In this document: positions 37,083 through 46,634 of the stretch, piece after piece | How the letters are laid out: each line of letters begins with the position of its first letter | Position numbering within the stretch: position 1 is the stretch's first letter | DNA from: an uncultured Sulfurimonas sp. | GTDB taxonomy: Bacteria; Campylobacterota; Campylobacteria; Campylobacterales; Sulfurimonadaceae | Direction of reading: 5' to 3' | DNA: 64,000 nt | Assembly: GCF_963662755.1 (NCBI RefSeq) | Contig: NZ_OY759725.1 | Coordinates: forward strand, 558,001-622,000 | Notes under the pieces: generated by a model | Told to the model about the DNA's origin: nothing | The model's input: the letters and a program-made list of their open reading frames with translations, nothing else | The model's database searches: none | Program-made: the position numbers and the translations under genes

Positions 37083-37706
37083 ATCAAGTTATTTATCAAT
37101 GTTTTATTAACTACATTTCTTATAGCATCTCCTTATCCTAATTTCACAGAAAAAGATTATATATACATTCAAAATAAAACAGGAAAAATAGCAAAAAATA
37201 GAGTTCAAGATTATCAAGACACCATAGTTTCATATAAAAATCTTTCTAAAGAAAAACAACTACTAAAAGTAAATTTTTATCTCAATCAACTTCTACCTCA
37301 GTACGATGATATTATGCAAAAACAAGAAGATTATTGGGCTACTCCAAAAGAGTTTCTTATAGCTGGTTTTGGTGATTGTGAAGACTATGTAATTATTAAA
37401 TATTTTACTTTAATAAAATTAGGTTTTGATAAGAAAAAACTCTACTTAACTACTGTTGAAGAAAAATATATTGGTGGCTATCATATGGTGTTGAGTTATT
37501 TTGATGAGATTGGTAAAGCGCCTCTTATACTTGACAATCTTAGCTTTAAAATACTTCGATTAAACATAAGAGAAGATCTAAAAGTTGACACTTTTATAAG
37601 TGAAAATGGAGTCTATAAAATAGATAAAAACAATAAACTTATAAAAGTACAAAAATACTCTCCCAAGTTTAAAAAATTACTTAAAAGAGTAAAAAAAGAG
37701 GGTTAA
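37083..37706 (+). CDS. lapG: LapG-like periplasmic cysteine protease (transglutaminase-like, C93), apparent ATC start
   Basis: 207 residues if read from ATC 37083. Similarity to LapG covers the frame: signal-like N-terminus (KLFINVLLTTFLIAS), VNFYLNQ, then DYWATPKEFLIAGFGDCEDY with catalytic Cys (C99), HMVLSY (H134) and LILDNL (D151). The frame is open from the stop at 37053-37055, yet contains no ATG, GTG or TTG before ATG 37314, which is far inside the conserved domain. AAGGA (37071-37075) lies 7 bases before ATC 37083, exactly where MKLF would begin. LapG cuts LapA-type adhesins at TAAG, a motif present in the adhesin next door. The 3' end overlaps pyrF by 4 bases, tail to tail. A point-mutated start (weak allele or pseudogene) is possible. 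Confidence 0.82.
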   Translation: MKLFINVLLTTFLIASPYPNFTEKDYIYIQNKTGKIAKNRVQDYQDTIVSYKNLSKEKQLLKVNFYLNQLLPQYDDIMQKQEDYWATPKEFLIAGFGDCEDYVIIKYFTLIKLGFDKKKLYLTTVEEKYIGGYHMVLSYFDEIGKAPLILDNLSFKILRLNIREDLKVDTFISENGVYKIDKNNKLIKVQKYSPKFKKLLKRVKKEG

Positions 37707-38386
37707 ATATTTTTTAAAATCTTAGCTACAACTTCTACAGGATTTTGAGCTTGATATATCGGACGACCAACAACTATAAAGTCAACCATAGCTTTTTTGG
37801 CATAAGCTACATCTGCTACTCTCTTTTGATCTGCAGAGTCTTCACCAAATGGACGAATTCCAGGTGTTAAAGTCATAAACTCTTTTGAAGTGATATTTTT
37901 TATAGATTCACTCTCATAAGCGGAACAAACAACACCATCCATTCCACTATCATGTGCATCTTTTGCAAATTGATCAGCTTTAGATGCTATATCTTTTTCA
38001 TAAATCTTTGCAAATTCATCTTCACTAAATGATGTCAATGCCGTAACTGCTAAAACGATTGGTCTAGATGAATAAAAGTTTAATCTATCCATTACAGCAC
38101 TCATAGCTCTAGTACCAGCAGATGCATGAACATTGAACATATCAACACCAAGACCCATAATTGATTCAGCAGCATCTGCCATTGTATTTGGAATATCATA
38201 AAGTTTTAGATCTAAAAATATTTTAAAATCAGGGTTTATCTTTTTGATTGCAAGTAAAAACTCTTCACCATCTCTGATGTAAGTTCTAAGACCAACTTTT
38301 AACCAAACATCATACTCTTTTATCTTTTGGATTAACTCTAGATTTTCTTCTTTTGTAGGTAAATCAAGCGCTACACATAACTGCAT
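37703..38386 (-). CDS. pyrF: Orotidine 5'-phosphate decarboxylase
   Basis: Last step of UMP synthesis. 227 residues; active-site segment FLDLKLYDIPNT (charged Lys-Asp network), substrate loop TPGIRPFGEDSADQKR and VVGRPIYQA near the C-terminus match class I bacterial PyrF. It stands alone on the minus strand between lapG and acs; the acs terminator-like hairpin lies upstream. Confidence 0.96.
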   Translation of the reverse strand: MQLCVALDLPTKEENLELIQKIKEYDVWLKVGLRTYIRDGEEFLLAIKKINPDFKIFLDLKLYDIPNTMADAAESIMGLGVDMFNVHASAGTRAMSAVMDRLNFYSSRPIVLAVTALTSFSEDEFAKIYEKDIASKADQFAKDAHDSGMDGVVCSAYESESIKNITSKEFMTLTPGIRPFGEDSADQKRVADVAYAKKAMVDFIVVGRPIYQAQNPVEVVAKILKNI

Positions 38387-38439
38387 CTATACTCTTTTTA
38401 TTTAGTTTTGTTTATAAAAAAATAAACAGATTTGAACTC

Positions 38440-38469
38440 AAAACTCTAAGGTTAATTCCTAAGAGTTTT
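38440..38469 (-). terminator. Terminator-like hairpin after acs
   Basis: Arms AAAACTCTAAGG (38440-38451) and CCTAAGAGTTTT (38458-38469) pair with one mismatch around a 6-base loop, 12 bases after the acs stop. In the coding direction the run TTTTGAG follows, a weak U tract. Confidence 0.6.
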
Positions 38470-38480
38470 GATATTTTATA

Positions 38481-40445
38481 TTATAAAGAACAACTTTGAA
38501 CTTTACTTGTTATCGTAGCAACGATACTTGGATCTTCAAGAGTTGAAATATCTTGAGTTACAGTTTCACCCTTAGCAATTGAGCGAAGAATTCTTCTCAT
38601 GATTTTTCCACTTCTAGTTTTAGGTAGTCCTGAAACAAAAACCATATCATCACAAAGTGCTATATTACCAATCTCTTTTTTGATTATGTTATTGATAGCT
38701 TTAACTTCTTCAACTTCATCAGCTATACCATCATCTTGTTTTAATACGATATAAGCAAAAATACCCTCACCTTTTAATGGATGTGGTTTTCCAACAACTG
38801 CAACTTCTGCAACATTAGGATGTTTCTTAATTGCAGCTTCAACTTCTGCTGTACCCATTCTGTGTCCAGAAACATTTATAACATCATCTGTACGACCAGT
38901 GATTGTAATGTAACCATCTTCATCATACATAGCGCCATCTCCTGTGAAGTAAACAGCTTTGCCATCTTTTTTAACATCACCGAAGTATGATTTTACATAT
39001 CTCTCTTCATCACCCCAAACTCCACGAATTTGAGCAGGCCAAGGACGAGTAACACACATATAGCCAGTTTCACCAGCTTCTACTTTTTCTCCTGTTGTAG
39101 GATCTAAAATCTCAGCCATAATACCTGGAAGCGGCAGAGTCGCACATGCAGGTTTAATAGGTGTAGCACCTGGAAGTGGAGAAACTATATGACCACCAGT
39201 TTCAGTTTGCCAATAAGTATCAACGATAGCACACTTACTTTGACCAACTTCTTCATAGTACCATTTCCACGCTGGAGGATCTATAGGCTCACCAACAGTT
39301 CCAAGAACTTTTAATGAACTCATATCGTATTTAGCTGGTTCATGTTCACCCATTTTGTGTAGTACACGTATAGCCGTAGGAGCTGTATAAAATTGATTTA
39401 TTCTATGATTTTCAACCATTGCCCAAGGTCTTCCTGCATCTGGGAATGTAATAACACCCTCAAACATTACAGTAGTAGCACCCATTGCAAGTGGACCGTA
39501 AACTATGTAAGTATGCCCTGTGATCCAACCAACATCAGCAGTACACCAATAAGTATCGTTTTCTTTAACATCAAATACCCATTCCATAGTCATCTGAGCC
39601 CAAAGTATATAACCTGCAGAGTTGTGTTGAACACCTTTTGGTTTACCTGTTGAACCTGAAGTATAAAGTAAGAAAAGTGGATCTTCACTATCCATAACTT
39701 CTGCCTCACATTTAGAACTTTTATTTTCTATCATTTCATTATATGAGTAATCACGACCAGCTACCCACTCAACATCTTCATGATTTCTTTGAACAACTAT
39801 AACTTTCTTAACCGGAGTTTCACCCTCAAGTGCAGCATCTACAACTGGCTTTAACATATATGGTTTTTCTTTTCTAAAAGCACCATCTGCAGTAATTACT
39901 ACTTTTGCCTCAGCATCTTCGATTCTATCACGTAGCGCTTCAGAAGAAAACCCTCCAAATACGATAGAGTGTATAGCACCGATTCTAGCACACGCTAACA
40001 TTGCATAAGCAGCTTCTGGAATCATTGGCATATAAATAATAACTCTATCACCTTTTTTTACACCAAAATCTTCTTTTAAAAGATTTGCAAATCTATTTAC
40101 ATGCTTATAAAGATCCAAATAAGTAATAGTTTGAACATCACCTCTATCACCTTCAAAAATAATAGCAGCTTTATTTTTGCGCGTATCTAAATGACGATCT
40201 ATACATTGCTCGGCAACATTTAACTTACCACCATTAAACCACTTAACAAAAGGAGCTTTACTCTCATCTAATACATTAGTAAATGGTTCAATCCAATTGA
40301 TTTTTTCTTTTGCATAATCTCCCCAAAAACCCTCATAATCTTCAACGGCTTTATCCTGAAGATCATAGTACTCACACATATTTTTAATATTTGCGTTTTT
40401 TGCGAATTCTTTATTTGGCTTAAAAACTGGCTTATTATCTGACAT
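38481..40445 (-). CDS. acs: Acetyl-CoA synthetase (AMP-forming)
   Basis: Converts acetate, ATP and CoA to acetyl-CoA through acetyl-AMP. 654 residues, the usual length. P-loop-like motif [16 protein letters not shown]-type motif (here [10 protein letters not shown]), YFTGDGA and the C-terminal [11 protein letters not shown], whose Lys (about 617) is the acetylation-controlled catalytic residue. It follows the exonuclease and DUF294 genes and lies near actP, forming an acetate uptake/activation block. Confidence 0.97.
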   Translation of the reverse strand: MSDNKPVFKPNKEFAKNANIKNMCEYYDLQDKAVEDYEGFWGDYAKEKINWIEPFTNVLDESKAPFVKWFNGGKLNVAEQCIDRHLDTRKNKAAIIFEGDRGDVQTITYLDLYKHVNRFANLLKEDFGVKKGDRVIIYMPMIPEAAYAMLACARIGAIHSIVFGGFSSEALRDRIEDAEAKVVITADGAFRKEKPYMLKPVVDAALEGETPVKKVIVVQRNHEDVEWVAGRDYSYNEMIENKSSKCEAEVMDSEDPLFLLYTSGSTGKPKGVQHNSAGYILWAQMTMEWVFDVKENDTYWCTADVGWITGHTYIVYGPLAMGATTVMFEGVITFPDAGRPWAMVENHRINQFYTAPTAIRVLHKMGEHEPAKYDMSSLKVLGTVGEPIDPPAWKWYYEEVGQSKCAIVDTYWQTETGGHIVSPLPGATPIKPACATLPLPGIMAEILDPTTGEKVEAGETGYMCVTRPWPAQIRGVWGDEERYVKSYFGDVKKDGKAVYFTGDGAMYDEDGYITITGRTDDVINVSGHRMGTAEVEAAIKKHPNVAEVAVVGKPHPLKGEGIFAYIVLKQDDGIADEVEEVKAINNIIKKEIGNIALCDDMVFVSGLPKTRSGKIMRRILRSIAKGETVTQDISTLEDPSIVATITSKVQSCSL

Positions 40446-41062
40446 TATCTTTCCTTTGTTAATTTTAAATATATCATTGCTGTCATAATTGCATCATTAA
40501 CAGCATTATGTGCACCCATATCAGGCACGTCACACTTCTTTAAGATTGTATCGAATCGTAAATCAATATTTCCTTGAGGAATCAAAGAAATCGTCTTATC
40601 AAAGTATATTTCAGAAACTTCTATTTTTTTATTTGGAAGAGTTACTCCCAACATTGGTTTTATATACTTATTTATCATATTAACATCAAATTCTAAATAG
40701 TATCCAACCAAAGGTCTAGAACCTATAAAATATAAAAATTTTTTTATAGCATCGTCTACTATTTCACCATTTTGCAAGTCAATAGGACGGATTCTATGTA
40801 TTTCTATACTTTTTGAACTAATTTCACGAGAATTTTTTATAAAAACTTCAAAAGTTTGTGAAGTGATTATTTTATTATCTTTTATCTTAACAGCACCTAT
40901 AGAGAGAATATCATCTTTTTTTGGATTCAATCCTGTTGTCTCTGTATCAAAGACAATATACTCTCCACTTTTATCTTCTTCAAACAAAAATTCAAACTCG
41001 CTATCTTTGAGTCTTGAGTGATTTGCTTTTCGTTTTAAATTAGAAATAAAAGAAGAAAACAT
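40445..41062 (-). CDS. DnaQ-like 3'-5' exonuclease (Pol III epsilon family)
   Basis: 205 residues with Exo[27 protein letters not shown] motif (in [11 protein letters not shown]), Exo[13 protein letters not shown] and Exo[14 protein letters not shown], so all four acidic residues and the His of DEDDh exonucleases are present. It lacks a polymerase-binding tail. It overlaps both neighbours by a base (acs and the DUF294 gene). Such exonucleases often accompany DUF294/CBS proteins in acs-actP clusters; their role there is unknown. Confidence 0.9.
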   Translation of the reverse strand: MFSSFISNLKRKANHSRLKDSEFEFLFEEDKSGEYIVFDTETTGLNPKKDDILSIGAVKIKDNKIITSQTFEVFIKNSREISSKSIEIHRIRPIDLQNGEIVDDAIKKFLYFIGSRPLVGYYLEFDVNMINKYIKPMLGVTLPNKKIEVSEIYFDKTISLIPQGNIDLRFDTILKKCDVPDMGAHNAVNDAIMTAMIYLKLTKER

Positions 41063-42876
41063 TAAGCAACCATATTTAAATGAAAGTGAAAACTCATAAA
41101 TTTTTTAAATTTATTTATGATTTTAAAACTATCTTTTAGTAAATCTCTTTGAATCTTTTCAAGATTTTGAGGATTAATATAATTACTCTCTTCTATAGAT
41201 TTCGCTTCCAACATAGCTTTTAGACGAATTGCACTTAAAGTATCAAAACTCTCAATCAACTCTGTTGCAAAGTTTTTATCTATAATCCCTTTATTGTTTA
41301 ACTCTTTTATTCTTCTTATAGTATTTGTTTGTGTAATTTTATATTGCAAACATAAGGTTCTAATACCATGAACCAACGCGAATGCACCACCTTTTTTTAA
41401 ATCAAGTTTGTTTTGATGTTCTTTTTCTAAAACAAATCCTGAAAACATAGAAAGAGGTGTATCAAAATTAAGCACTGCTTTTGCAATATGAGCCAAGACA
41501 TCATCTCTTTGATGAAAGTGTTGATGAAGATATGTTATCAACCCATTTAAAAGATCTGCATCTCCACCCACACATTTTGAATCTATAAAAATACTAAGGT
41601 TTTGAACATCATAATCACTCATACTCTGAGTCCATCCGTTTATAAGTTCCTTATATCCGGATTCATTTCTTCTCCAAAACTCATTACTAACCATGATATT
41701 TCCAAGACATTTTGGAAAACCTAATTCTAACAAATAAGAGTTTAGCTTTATCATAGGCTCAGTATAAAGCTCAACATCTACACCGTCTCTAACAATAAGG
41801 GCATTATCTTGATCAGATTTTACAGTCTGCTCTTCTCTACCCTCACTTCCCATAACAATTAAAGCACAATCTTTTTGCAAGTTTGCATCTACACACATAT
41901 CAAATACTTTTTTGTAAACTTTAAGATTAAGTGTAGATACTAACTTAGTTATATATCTTACTTTAACACCTTTAGCTCTAAGTGTTACTATAAGATTTTT
42001 AAGGTCATCTTGCAATATTTTCAAGTCATCTATAGTTAAAGCTTTATCAATTTGAACTGCAACAAGATGAGAGTGATTTGCAAAGTAACTCAGAAGATCA
42101 AGCTGTTCAAGAACACCGATAATTTCATTATCTTTCATAACAACAATTCTTTTTATCTCATTTTGAGTCATAATTAAAAGAGCATTAAACAAAAAATCTT
42201 CGATATCGATGCTAATAAGACCTTTTGTAGCTATTTTGCTAATCTTATCACTTACATCTATTCCACCAAGCAATACATGCTTTCTTAGGTTACTATCAGT
42301 AACGATGCTATAGTCTGTGTCATGTTTAACGATAATAACATGCGCTTTAAGTTTCTCTTGCTTTTTTAAAGAATTATGAATAGTTTCATTGTGTTCTACT
42401 ACACAAGCCTTATGCAAAAATATATCTGATACTTTTGCCATTAAAAATCCAGATAAATCACTTTGCATCTCATAATTTTTAAGATGCTGATGACGTGTAA
42501 CAAAATCTTGTAAAAAATAACTTTGTACTTTTTTATTTTGCATTAATTCTAAAAAATCATCTTTTTTTATCTCATAACAAATAAGATCTTCATCAACGAC
42601 AAATTTACCTTCACATTTTCCATAGATAAGAGCATCTGCGTCAAACGTATCTCCATGAGAATATACATTGTGAATTTCATCATCAATTGATTCAGTAACA
42701 GAACCTTTAATTATAATGTAAAAAGCGATTGAGGGAATATTTTTTGAAAGTAGCAGTGTATCTTTTGGGTAGTAAGCTATATCTATCTTTTTCATAAGAT
42801 TATCTAGTGTAGTTGTGCTTAAGAGTTCAAAAGGATGAATGGACTCAATAAGTTTTCGCTGATCTAAAATACTCAA
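41062..42876 (-). CDS. cNMP-binding/CBS/DUF294 nucleotidyltransferase-like regulatory protein
   Basis: 604 residues: cyclic-nucleotide-binding fold (about 10-125), CBS pair (about 150-275, with TDSNLRKHVL and VMKDNEIIGVLEQLDLLSY), GlnD-type nucleotidyltransferase (about 340-440, MGSEGREEQTVKSDQD keeps the GS and DxD residues) and a DUF294 C-terminal helical domain. Proteins of this layout occur beside acs/actP in many Proteobacteria and probably sense nucleotide state to control acetate metabolism. Target unknown. First gene of the exonuclease-acs run. Confidence 0.87.
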   Translation of the reverse strand: MSILDQRKLIESIHPFELLSTTTLDNLMKKIDIAYYPKDTLLLSKNIPSIAFYIIIKGSVTESIDDEIHNVYSHGDTFDADALIYGKCEGKFVVDEDLICYEIKKDDFLELMQNKKVQSYFLQDFVTRHQHLKNYEMQSDLSGFLMAKVSDIFLHKACVVEHNETIHNSLKKQEKLKAHVIIVKHDTDYSIVTDSNLRKHVLLGGIDVSDKISKIATKGLISIDIEDFLFNALLIMTQNEIKRIVVMKDNEIIGVLEQLDLLSYFANHSHLVAVQIDKALTIDDLKILQDDLKNLIVTLRAKGVKVRYITKLVSTLNLKVYKKVFDMCVDANLQKDCALIVMGSEGREEQTVKSDQDNALIVRDGVDVELYTEPMIKLNSYLLELGFPKCLGNIMVSNEFWRRNESGYKELINGWTQSMSDYDVQNLSIFIDSKCVGGDADLLNGLITYLHQHFHQRDDVLAHIAKAVLNFDTPLSMFSGFVLEKEHQNKLDLKKGGAFALVHGIRTLCLQYKITQTNTIRRIKELNNKGIIDKNFATELIESFDTLSAIRLKAMLEAKSIEESNYINPQNLEKIQRDLLKDSFKIINKFKKFMSFHFHLNMVA

Positions 42877-43103
42877 CTTTGTTACTCCTTAAGATATTTA
42901 CAATATGTAAAACAACTAAACTACTCGTCTCAAATAGTTTAGTGTTTTACTATAGGAAGAATTAGGCATTAGCCTCTTAAGACGAAGAATAACTTCATCT
43001 TATTTCATAACACCTCTCTTGAGGTATTATGTATTACTTTACATATTTAGTTTATAACCATCCCATCTCACTAGAGATGAGACGAGAAGTAGGACGAAAA
43101 ATT
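42877..43103. other. Intergenic region between actP and the DUF294 gene
   Basis: 227 bases without a gene. Contains an inverted repeat ACTAAACTA/TAGTTTAGT (42915-42923, 42935-42943), an ATAACACCTC/GAGGTATTAT hairpin near 43005-43030, and a terminator-like stem at 43061-43082 for the actP transcript. Confidence 0.5.
43061..43082 (-). terminator. Hairpin downstream of actP
   Basis: TCCCATCTC/GAGATGAGA stem with one mismatch and a 4-base loop, 22 bases after the actP stop. No strong U tract. Confidence 0.45.
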
Positions 43104-44774
43104 TTAGTGCTCTGAAGCACCTTCAGCGCCAATACCAGTTTGACTTCTGATATATTGAGCTTCAAATGCTTCTCTCTCAGCCTCAGCATCGTGAGATGAA
43201 TCAGTAATCGAGAAGAACCATATAGAAACAAAAGCTGCTATAACAGAGAATAATGCTGGATATTTATAAGGGAAAATTGCTTCAGCATTTCCTAAAATAT
43301 CAACCCATACAATCGGACCTAAAACAACAAGTAAAACAGCCGTAGCAAGACCAATTGATCCACCAATTACAGCACCACGAGTTGTAAGTTTACTCCAGTA
43401 CATAGAAAGGAATAAAATTGGGAAGTTAGCAGATGCTGCAATAGCAAAAGCAAGACCAACAACGAATGCGATATTTTGTTTTTCAAACATAATACCCATG
43501 ATAATAGCGATAATACCAAGAGCGATAGTTGCAATTTTAGAAACTTTCATCTCCATTAGACCATCAGCTTTACCTTTTTTAATAACAGATGCATAAAGAT
43601 CATGCGAAATTGCAGATGCACCAGCTAGAGTAAGACCAGATACAACAGCTAAGATAGTTGCAAAAGCAACAGCTGAAATAAATCCTAAGAAGAAGTCACC
43701 ACCTACAGCGTGAGATAAGTGAATAGCCGCCATATTGTTTCCACCAAGAATTGGAGAACCACCATCTATAGCTTGTTTAGCCATATCTAAATATTGTGGA
43801 TTTTGAAAAACCATAACGATAGCACCAAAACCAATGATGAAAGTTAAGATATAAAAATATCCAATAAAACCAGTAGCATAAAAAACTGATTTACGAGCTT
43901 CTTTTGCATCACTAACTGTGAAAAATCTCATAAGAATATGAGGAAGACCAGCTGTACCAAACATCAGGGCTACCGCAAGAGATATGGCCGATATAGGATC
44001 ACTAACAAGTCCACCTGGGCTCATTATTTCAATACCTTTTAACTCTGTAGCGTGAGAGAATAATTGGCCAAAGTTAAAGTTATAGTGAGACATAACAGCT
44101 ACTGCCATAAATGTAGCACCAGAAAGTAATAAAAATGCTTTAATAATTTGTACCCATGTAGTAGCAAGCATACCACCAAATGTTACATAAAGTATCATCA
44201 ATACACCAACTAAGATAACAGCTATCTCATACTGAAGACCAAAAAGAAGTTGGATAAGTTTACCAGAACCAACCATTTGAGCGATTAAGTAAAGAATAAC
44301 TGTTGCTATTGATCCAGATGCTGCAAGTGAGCGAATTGGAGTTTGACGTAATCTATAAGATGCAACGTCTGCAAAAGTATACTTACCTAAGTTTCTTAAA
44401 GGCTCTGCAATCATAAAAAGAATAATTGGCCAACCAACTAGAAAACCAATTGAGTAAATAAGACCATCATAACCTTTTAGGTAAACAAGACCAGAAATTC
44501 CAAGGAATGACGCAGCTGACATATAATCACCAGCGATAGCCATACCATTTTGAAAACCTGTGATTCCACCACCAGCAGTATAGAAATCTTTTGCAGATTT
44601 TGTACGCTTAGCAGCCCAATAAGTAATACCTAAAGTACCACCAACAAAAAGCAAGAACATAACAATAGCAGACATATTAAGTGCTTGTTTTGAAACTTCA
44701 CCTTCTATAGCTCCTGCTGCAAATACTGCCACTGTACCAAGTATTAAAAATAAAAATATTCTATTTATATTCAT
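43104..44774 (-). CDS. actP: Cation/acetate symporter ActP
   Basis: 556-residue sodium:solute symporter (SSS family) with a signal-like N-terminus, about 13 hydrophobic segments and ActP landmarks ([31 protein letters not shown] in the first helices; [20 protein letters not shown]). Takes up acetate with Na+ or H+. Starts one base after the DUF485 gene, the normal yjcH-actP pair, and feeds the acs gene of the same cluster. Confidence 0.95.
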   Translation of the reverse strand: MNINRIFLFLILGTVAVFAAGAIEGEVSKQALNMSAIVMFLLFVGGTLGITYWAAKRTKSAKDFYTAGGGITGFQNGMAIAGDYMSAASFLGISGLVYLKGYDGLIYSIGFLVGWPIILFMIAEPLRNLGKYTFADVASYRLRQTPIRSLAASGSIATVILYLIAQMVGSGKLIQLLFGLQYEIAVILVGVLMILYVTFGGMLATTWVQIIKAFLLLSGATFMAVAVMSHYNFNFGQLFSHATELKGIEIMSPGGLVSDPISAISLAVALMFGTAGLPHILMRFFTVSDAKEARKSVFYATGFIGYFYILTFIIGFGAIVMVFQNPQYLDMAKQAIDGGSPILGGNNMAAIHLSHAVGGDFFLGFISAVAFATILAVVSGLTLAGASAISHDLYASVIKKGKADGLMEMKVSKIATIALGIIAIIMGIMFEKQNIAFVVGLAFAIAASANFPILFLSMYWSKLTTRGAVIGGSIGLATAVLLVVLGPIVWVDILGNAEAIFPYKYPALFSVIAAFVSIWFFSITDSSHDAEAEREAFEAQYIRSQTGIGAEGASEH

Positions 44775-45089
44775 CTAGTTTTCCTTTATGCTTTCTTTGA
44801 TTTTATTGCTTAAGTTATCAAATTCGCCATTTGCACGTTTTGTATAGATTCCAGTTAAGATAAATGCAAAAATAATAATTGCTATACCTATTGGAATACC
44901 AACTGTTGTAACAGAATCAGGAGACAAAGGTGCTCCTAAAGCCGAAGGATTGAATGCTATAGTTAAAATAAATGTAAAATACACCACCAACATAGCAATA
45001 GACAACTTTATCGCAAAGCCAGATCTTTTAGATACTAGCTCTTGATAATCCGGATTGTTTTTGATTTTATCAACAAGTTCTTTGTTCAT
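44775..45089 (-). CDS. yjcH: DUF485 membrane protein (YjcH-like)
   Basis: 104 residues, two transmembrane helices (about 25-48 and 63-85) and the DUF485 N-terminal motif NPDYQELVSKRSGFA. It almost always precedes actP and probably helps its assembly. The stop is one base before the actP start. Confidence 0.93.
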   Translation of the reverse strand: MNKELVDKIKNNPDYQELVSKRSGFAIKLSIAMLVVYFTFILTIAFNPSALGAPLSPDSVTTVGIPIGIAIIIFAFILTGIYTKRANGEFDNLSNKIKESIKEN

Positions 45090-45116
45090 ATTTTTTTCCT
45101 TTAATTTCGTTCTATT

Positions 45117-46481
45117 TTAGAATGTATAGTTAACTATAAATCTATGCTCATTCCAGCTAACTGTATCACCAGCTGCATTTACATTAAAGTCTCTTGAATA
45201 GTTTCCACGTAGACGAAGTTGTAAGTTTTTAACAAAACCAGTGTTGTAAATTAAATCAAAACCACTTTCACTTGCATCATCTTGAGTGTAACCATTATTT
45301 TTCTCCATATCATAATTTGCATAGTAAAGAACAGCTGTTAAATCAGGTCCAAATGCTTTAAAATTATAAGATGCAGCAATTTTAGAAGCTTTTGTTCCAG
45401 CTAAAAATTGATGACGAGTTACCATACCTTGAGTATATGCTGGCATTCCACCCCATGGAGAGATTATAGCGTTTGCATAAGAAGCGTCAGTTGCTGAGTT
45501 CTCACTTATCGCTGAATATGCCACATAAGCAGTAAAATTTTCTATAGAAGCTCCAGCTTTAAGACCCCAATATGAACTATCTATATTTCCATTGCCACCT
45601 AAAGCTTTTAGTTGCTTATCTCCAACTTCATTTTGTTTAATAAACTGAGCTGCTACAAATGGTGTAAATGCACCTAGCTTGATTTTATAATCAACTTCTG
45701 CATAAATCATATTTAGTATATCATGAGCATAATAATCCCAAAGCTGAATTTTAAGACCTTCAACTCCAGCATAAGTTGCAGAAACTATAGAAACACCATC
45801 AGTGTGTTCACCAACTGCATAACTACCCATATTTTTAAAATCACCAACTTGATTAGAAGGATCTACTGCTGAGTAACCTCCTGTAGCTGCTAAAATTCCA
45901 CCTGCACCATATGCCCGACCAAATGTACCTTGAGCAAAACCTGTTACATGAGCCGCTATAAGAGTAGTATCAGGAATATCTGTATTACTAACTACTACAG
46001 CTTCAAAAAGGTTTGGAAGCATTCTAGCGTCGTCTGCTCCAGCCATAGGTGTATTTAATTTTTGACGACCAAACTTAACATTTGTTTTGGTTCCTAAATC
46101 TTTTGCATTGTAAGATACATAAGCTTCACCCAATATAGAATAACCCTCATTACTTTCTCCCAAAAGAGTTGGGTCAAACTTAGCACTAGTTCTATCTTCA
46201 TGATTAGCAAAACCATTTGTAGTATAAAAAGCAGTACCAAAGTTTAAACCTTTGTAGTCTGCAGTTTCAAACTTTAGGTGACCACCAATTGCATTTGCAT
46301 TTCTCGTATAATCATCTTTTGTTGAATCACTATAATCCATAGCTCTAGAGATGCTATATGATCTAATTTGACCACTAGTCTTTCCTTCACTAAACATTGA
46401 GCTTAAATCATCAGCTGCTTGAACATTAACTGAACTTAAAAGTCCTACTACGATTGCACTTAGTGCTATATTCTTTTTCAT
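45117..46481 (-). CDS. OprD-like outer-membrane porin
   Basis: About 454 residues from ATG 46481, chosen because GGGAAG lies upstream; an in-frame extension to 46514 would add 11 residues before the signal peptide (MKKNIALSAIVVGLLSSVNVQA). The mature part is a beta-barrel typical of Campylobacterota OprD-type porins (GQIRSYSISRAMDYSD; FGRQKLNTPMAGADDARMLPN) and ends in RFIVNYTF. Position before yjcH-actP suggests it admits acetate or other small carboxylates; that is inference. Confidence 0.85.
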   Translation of the reverse strand: MKKNIALSAIVVGLLSSVNVQAADDLSSMFSEGKTSGQIRSYSISRAMDYSDSTKDDYTRNANAIGGHLKFETADYKGLNFGTAFYTTNGFANHEDRTSAKFDPTLLGESNEGYSILGEAYVSYNAKDLGTKTNVKFGRQKLNTPMAGADDARMLPNLFEAVVVSNTDIPDTTLIAAHVTGFAQGTFGRAYGAGGILAATGGYSAVDPSNQVGDFKNMGSYAVGEHTDGVSIVSATYAGVEGLKIQLWDYYAHDILNMIYAEVDYKIKLGAFTPFVAAQFIKQNEVGDKQLKALGGNGNIDSSYWGLKAGASIENFTAYVAYSAISENSATDASYANAIISPWGGMPAYTQGMVTRHQFLAGTKASKIAASYNFKAFGPDLTAVLYYANYDMEKNNGYTQDDASESGFDLIYNTGFVKNLQLRLRGNYSRDFNVNAAGDTVSWNEHRFIVNYTF

Positions 46482-46604
46482 ATTTCTTCCCTTGTGAATA
46501 TATTTAACATTCAAATACTAAAACACAATAGTAGCATGAACATAGCAATATGAAAATTTTGTGATTATTATCAAATATTTTTAAATGATGTGTATTTTTG
46601 TAAC

Positions 46605-46627
46605 AAGGGGACTGAGATGTCCCCCTT
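46605..46627 (-). terminator. Hairpin downstream of dctM
   Basis: AAGGGGAC (46605-46612) pairs with GTCCCCCTT (46619-46627), 7 bases after the dctM stop; GC-rich for this genome, followed in the coding direction by TTGTT and an A/T-rich stretch. Probable terminator of dctPQM. Confidence 0.65.
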
Positions 46628-46634
46628 AAATAGA

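Noticed and set aside
37314..37706. 130-codon lapG starting at ATG 37314
   Set aside because: This start would remove the signal peptide and conserved N-terminal half of LapG, and has no ribosome site.
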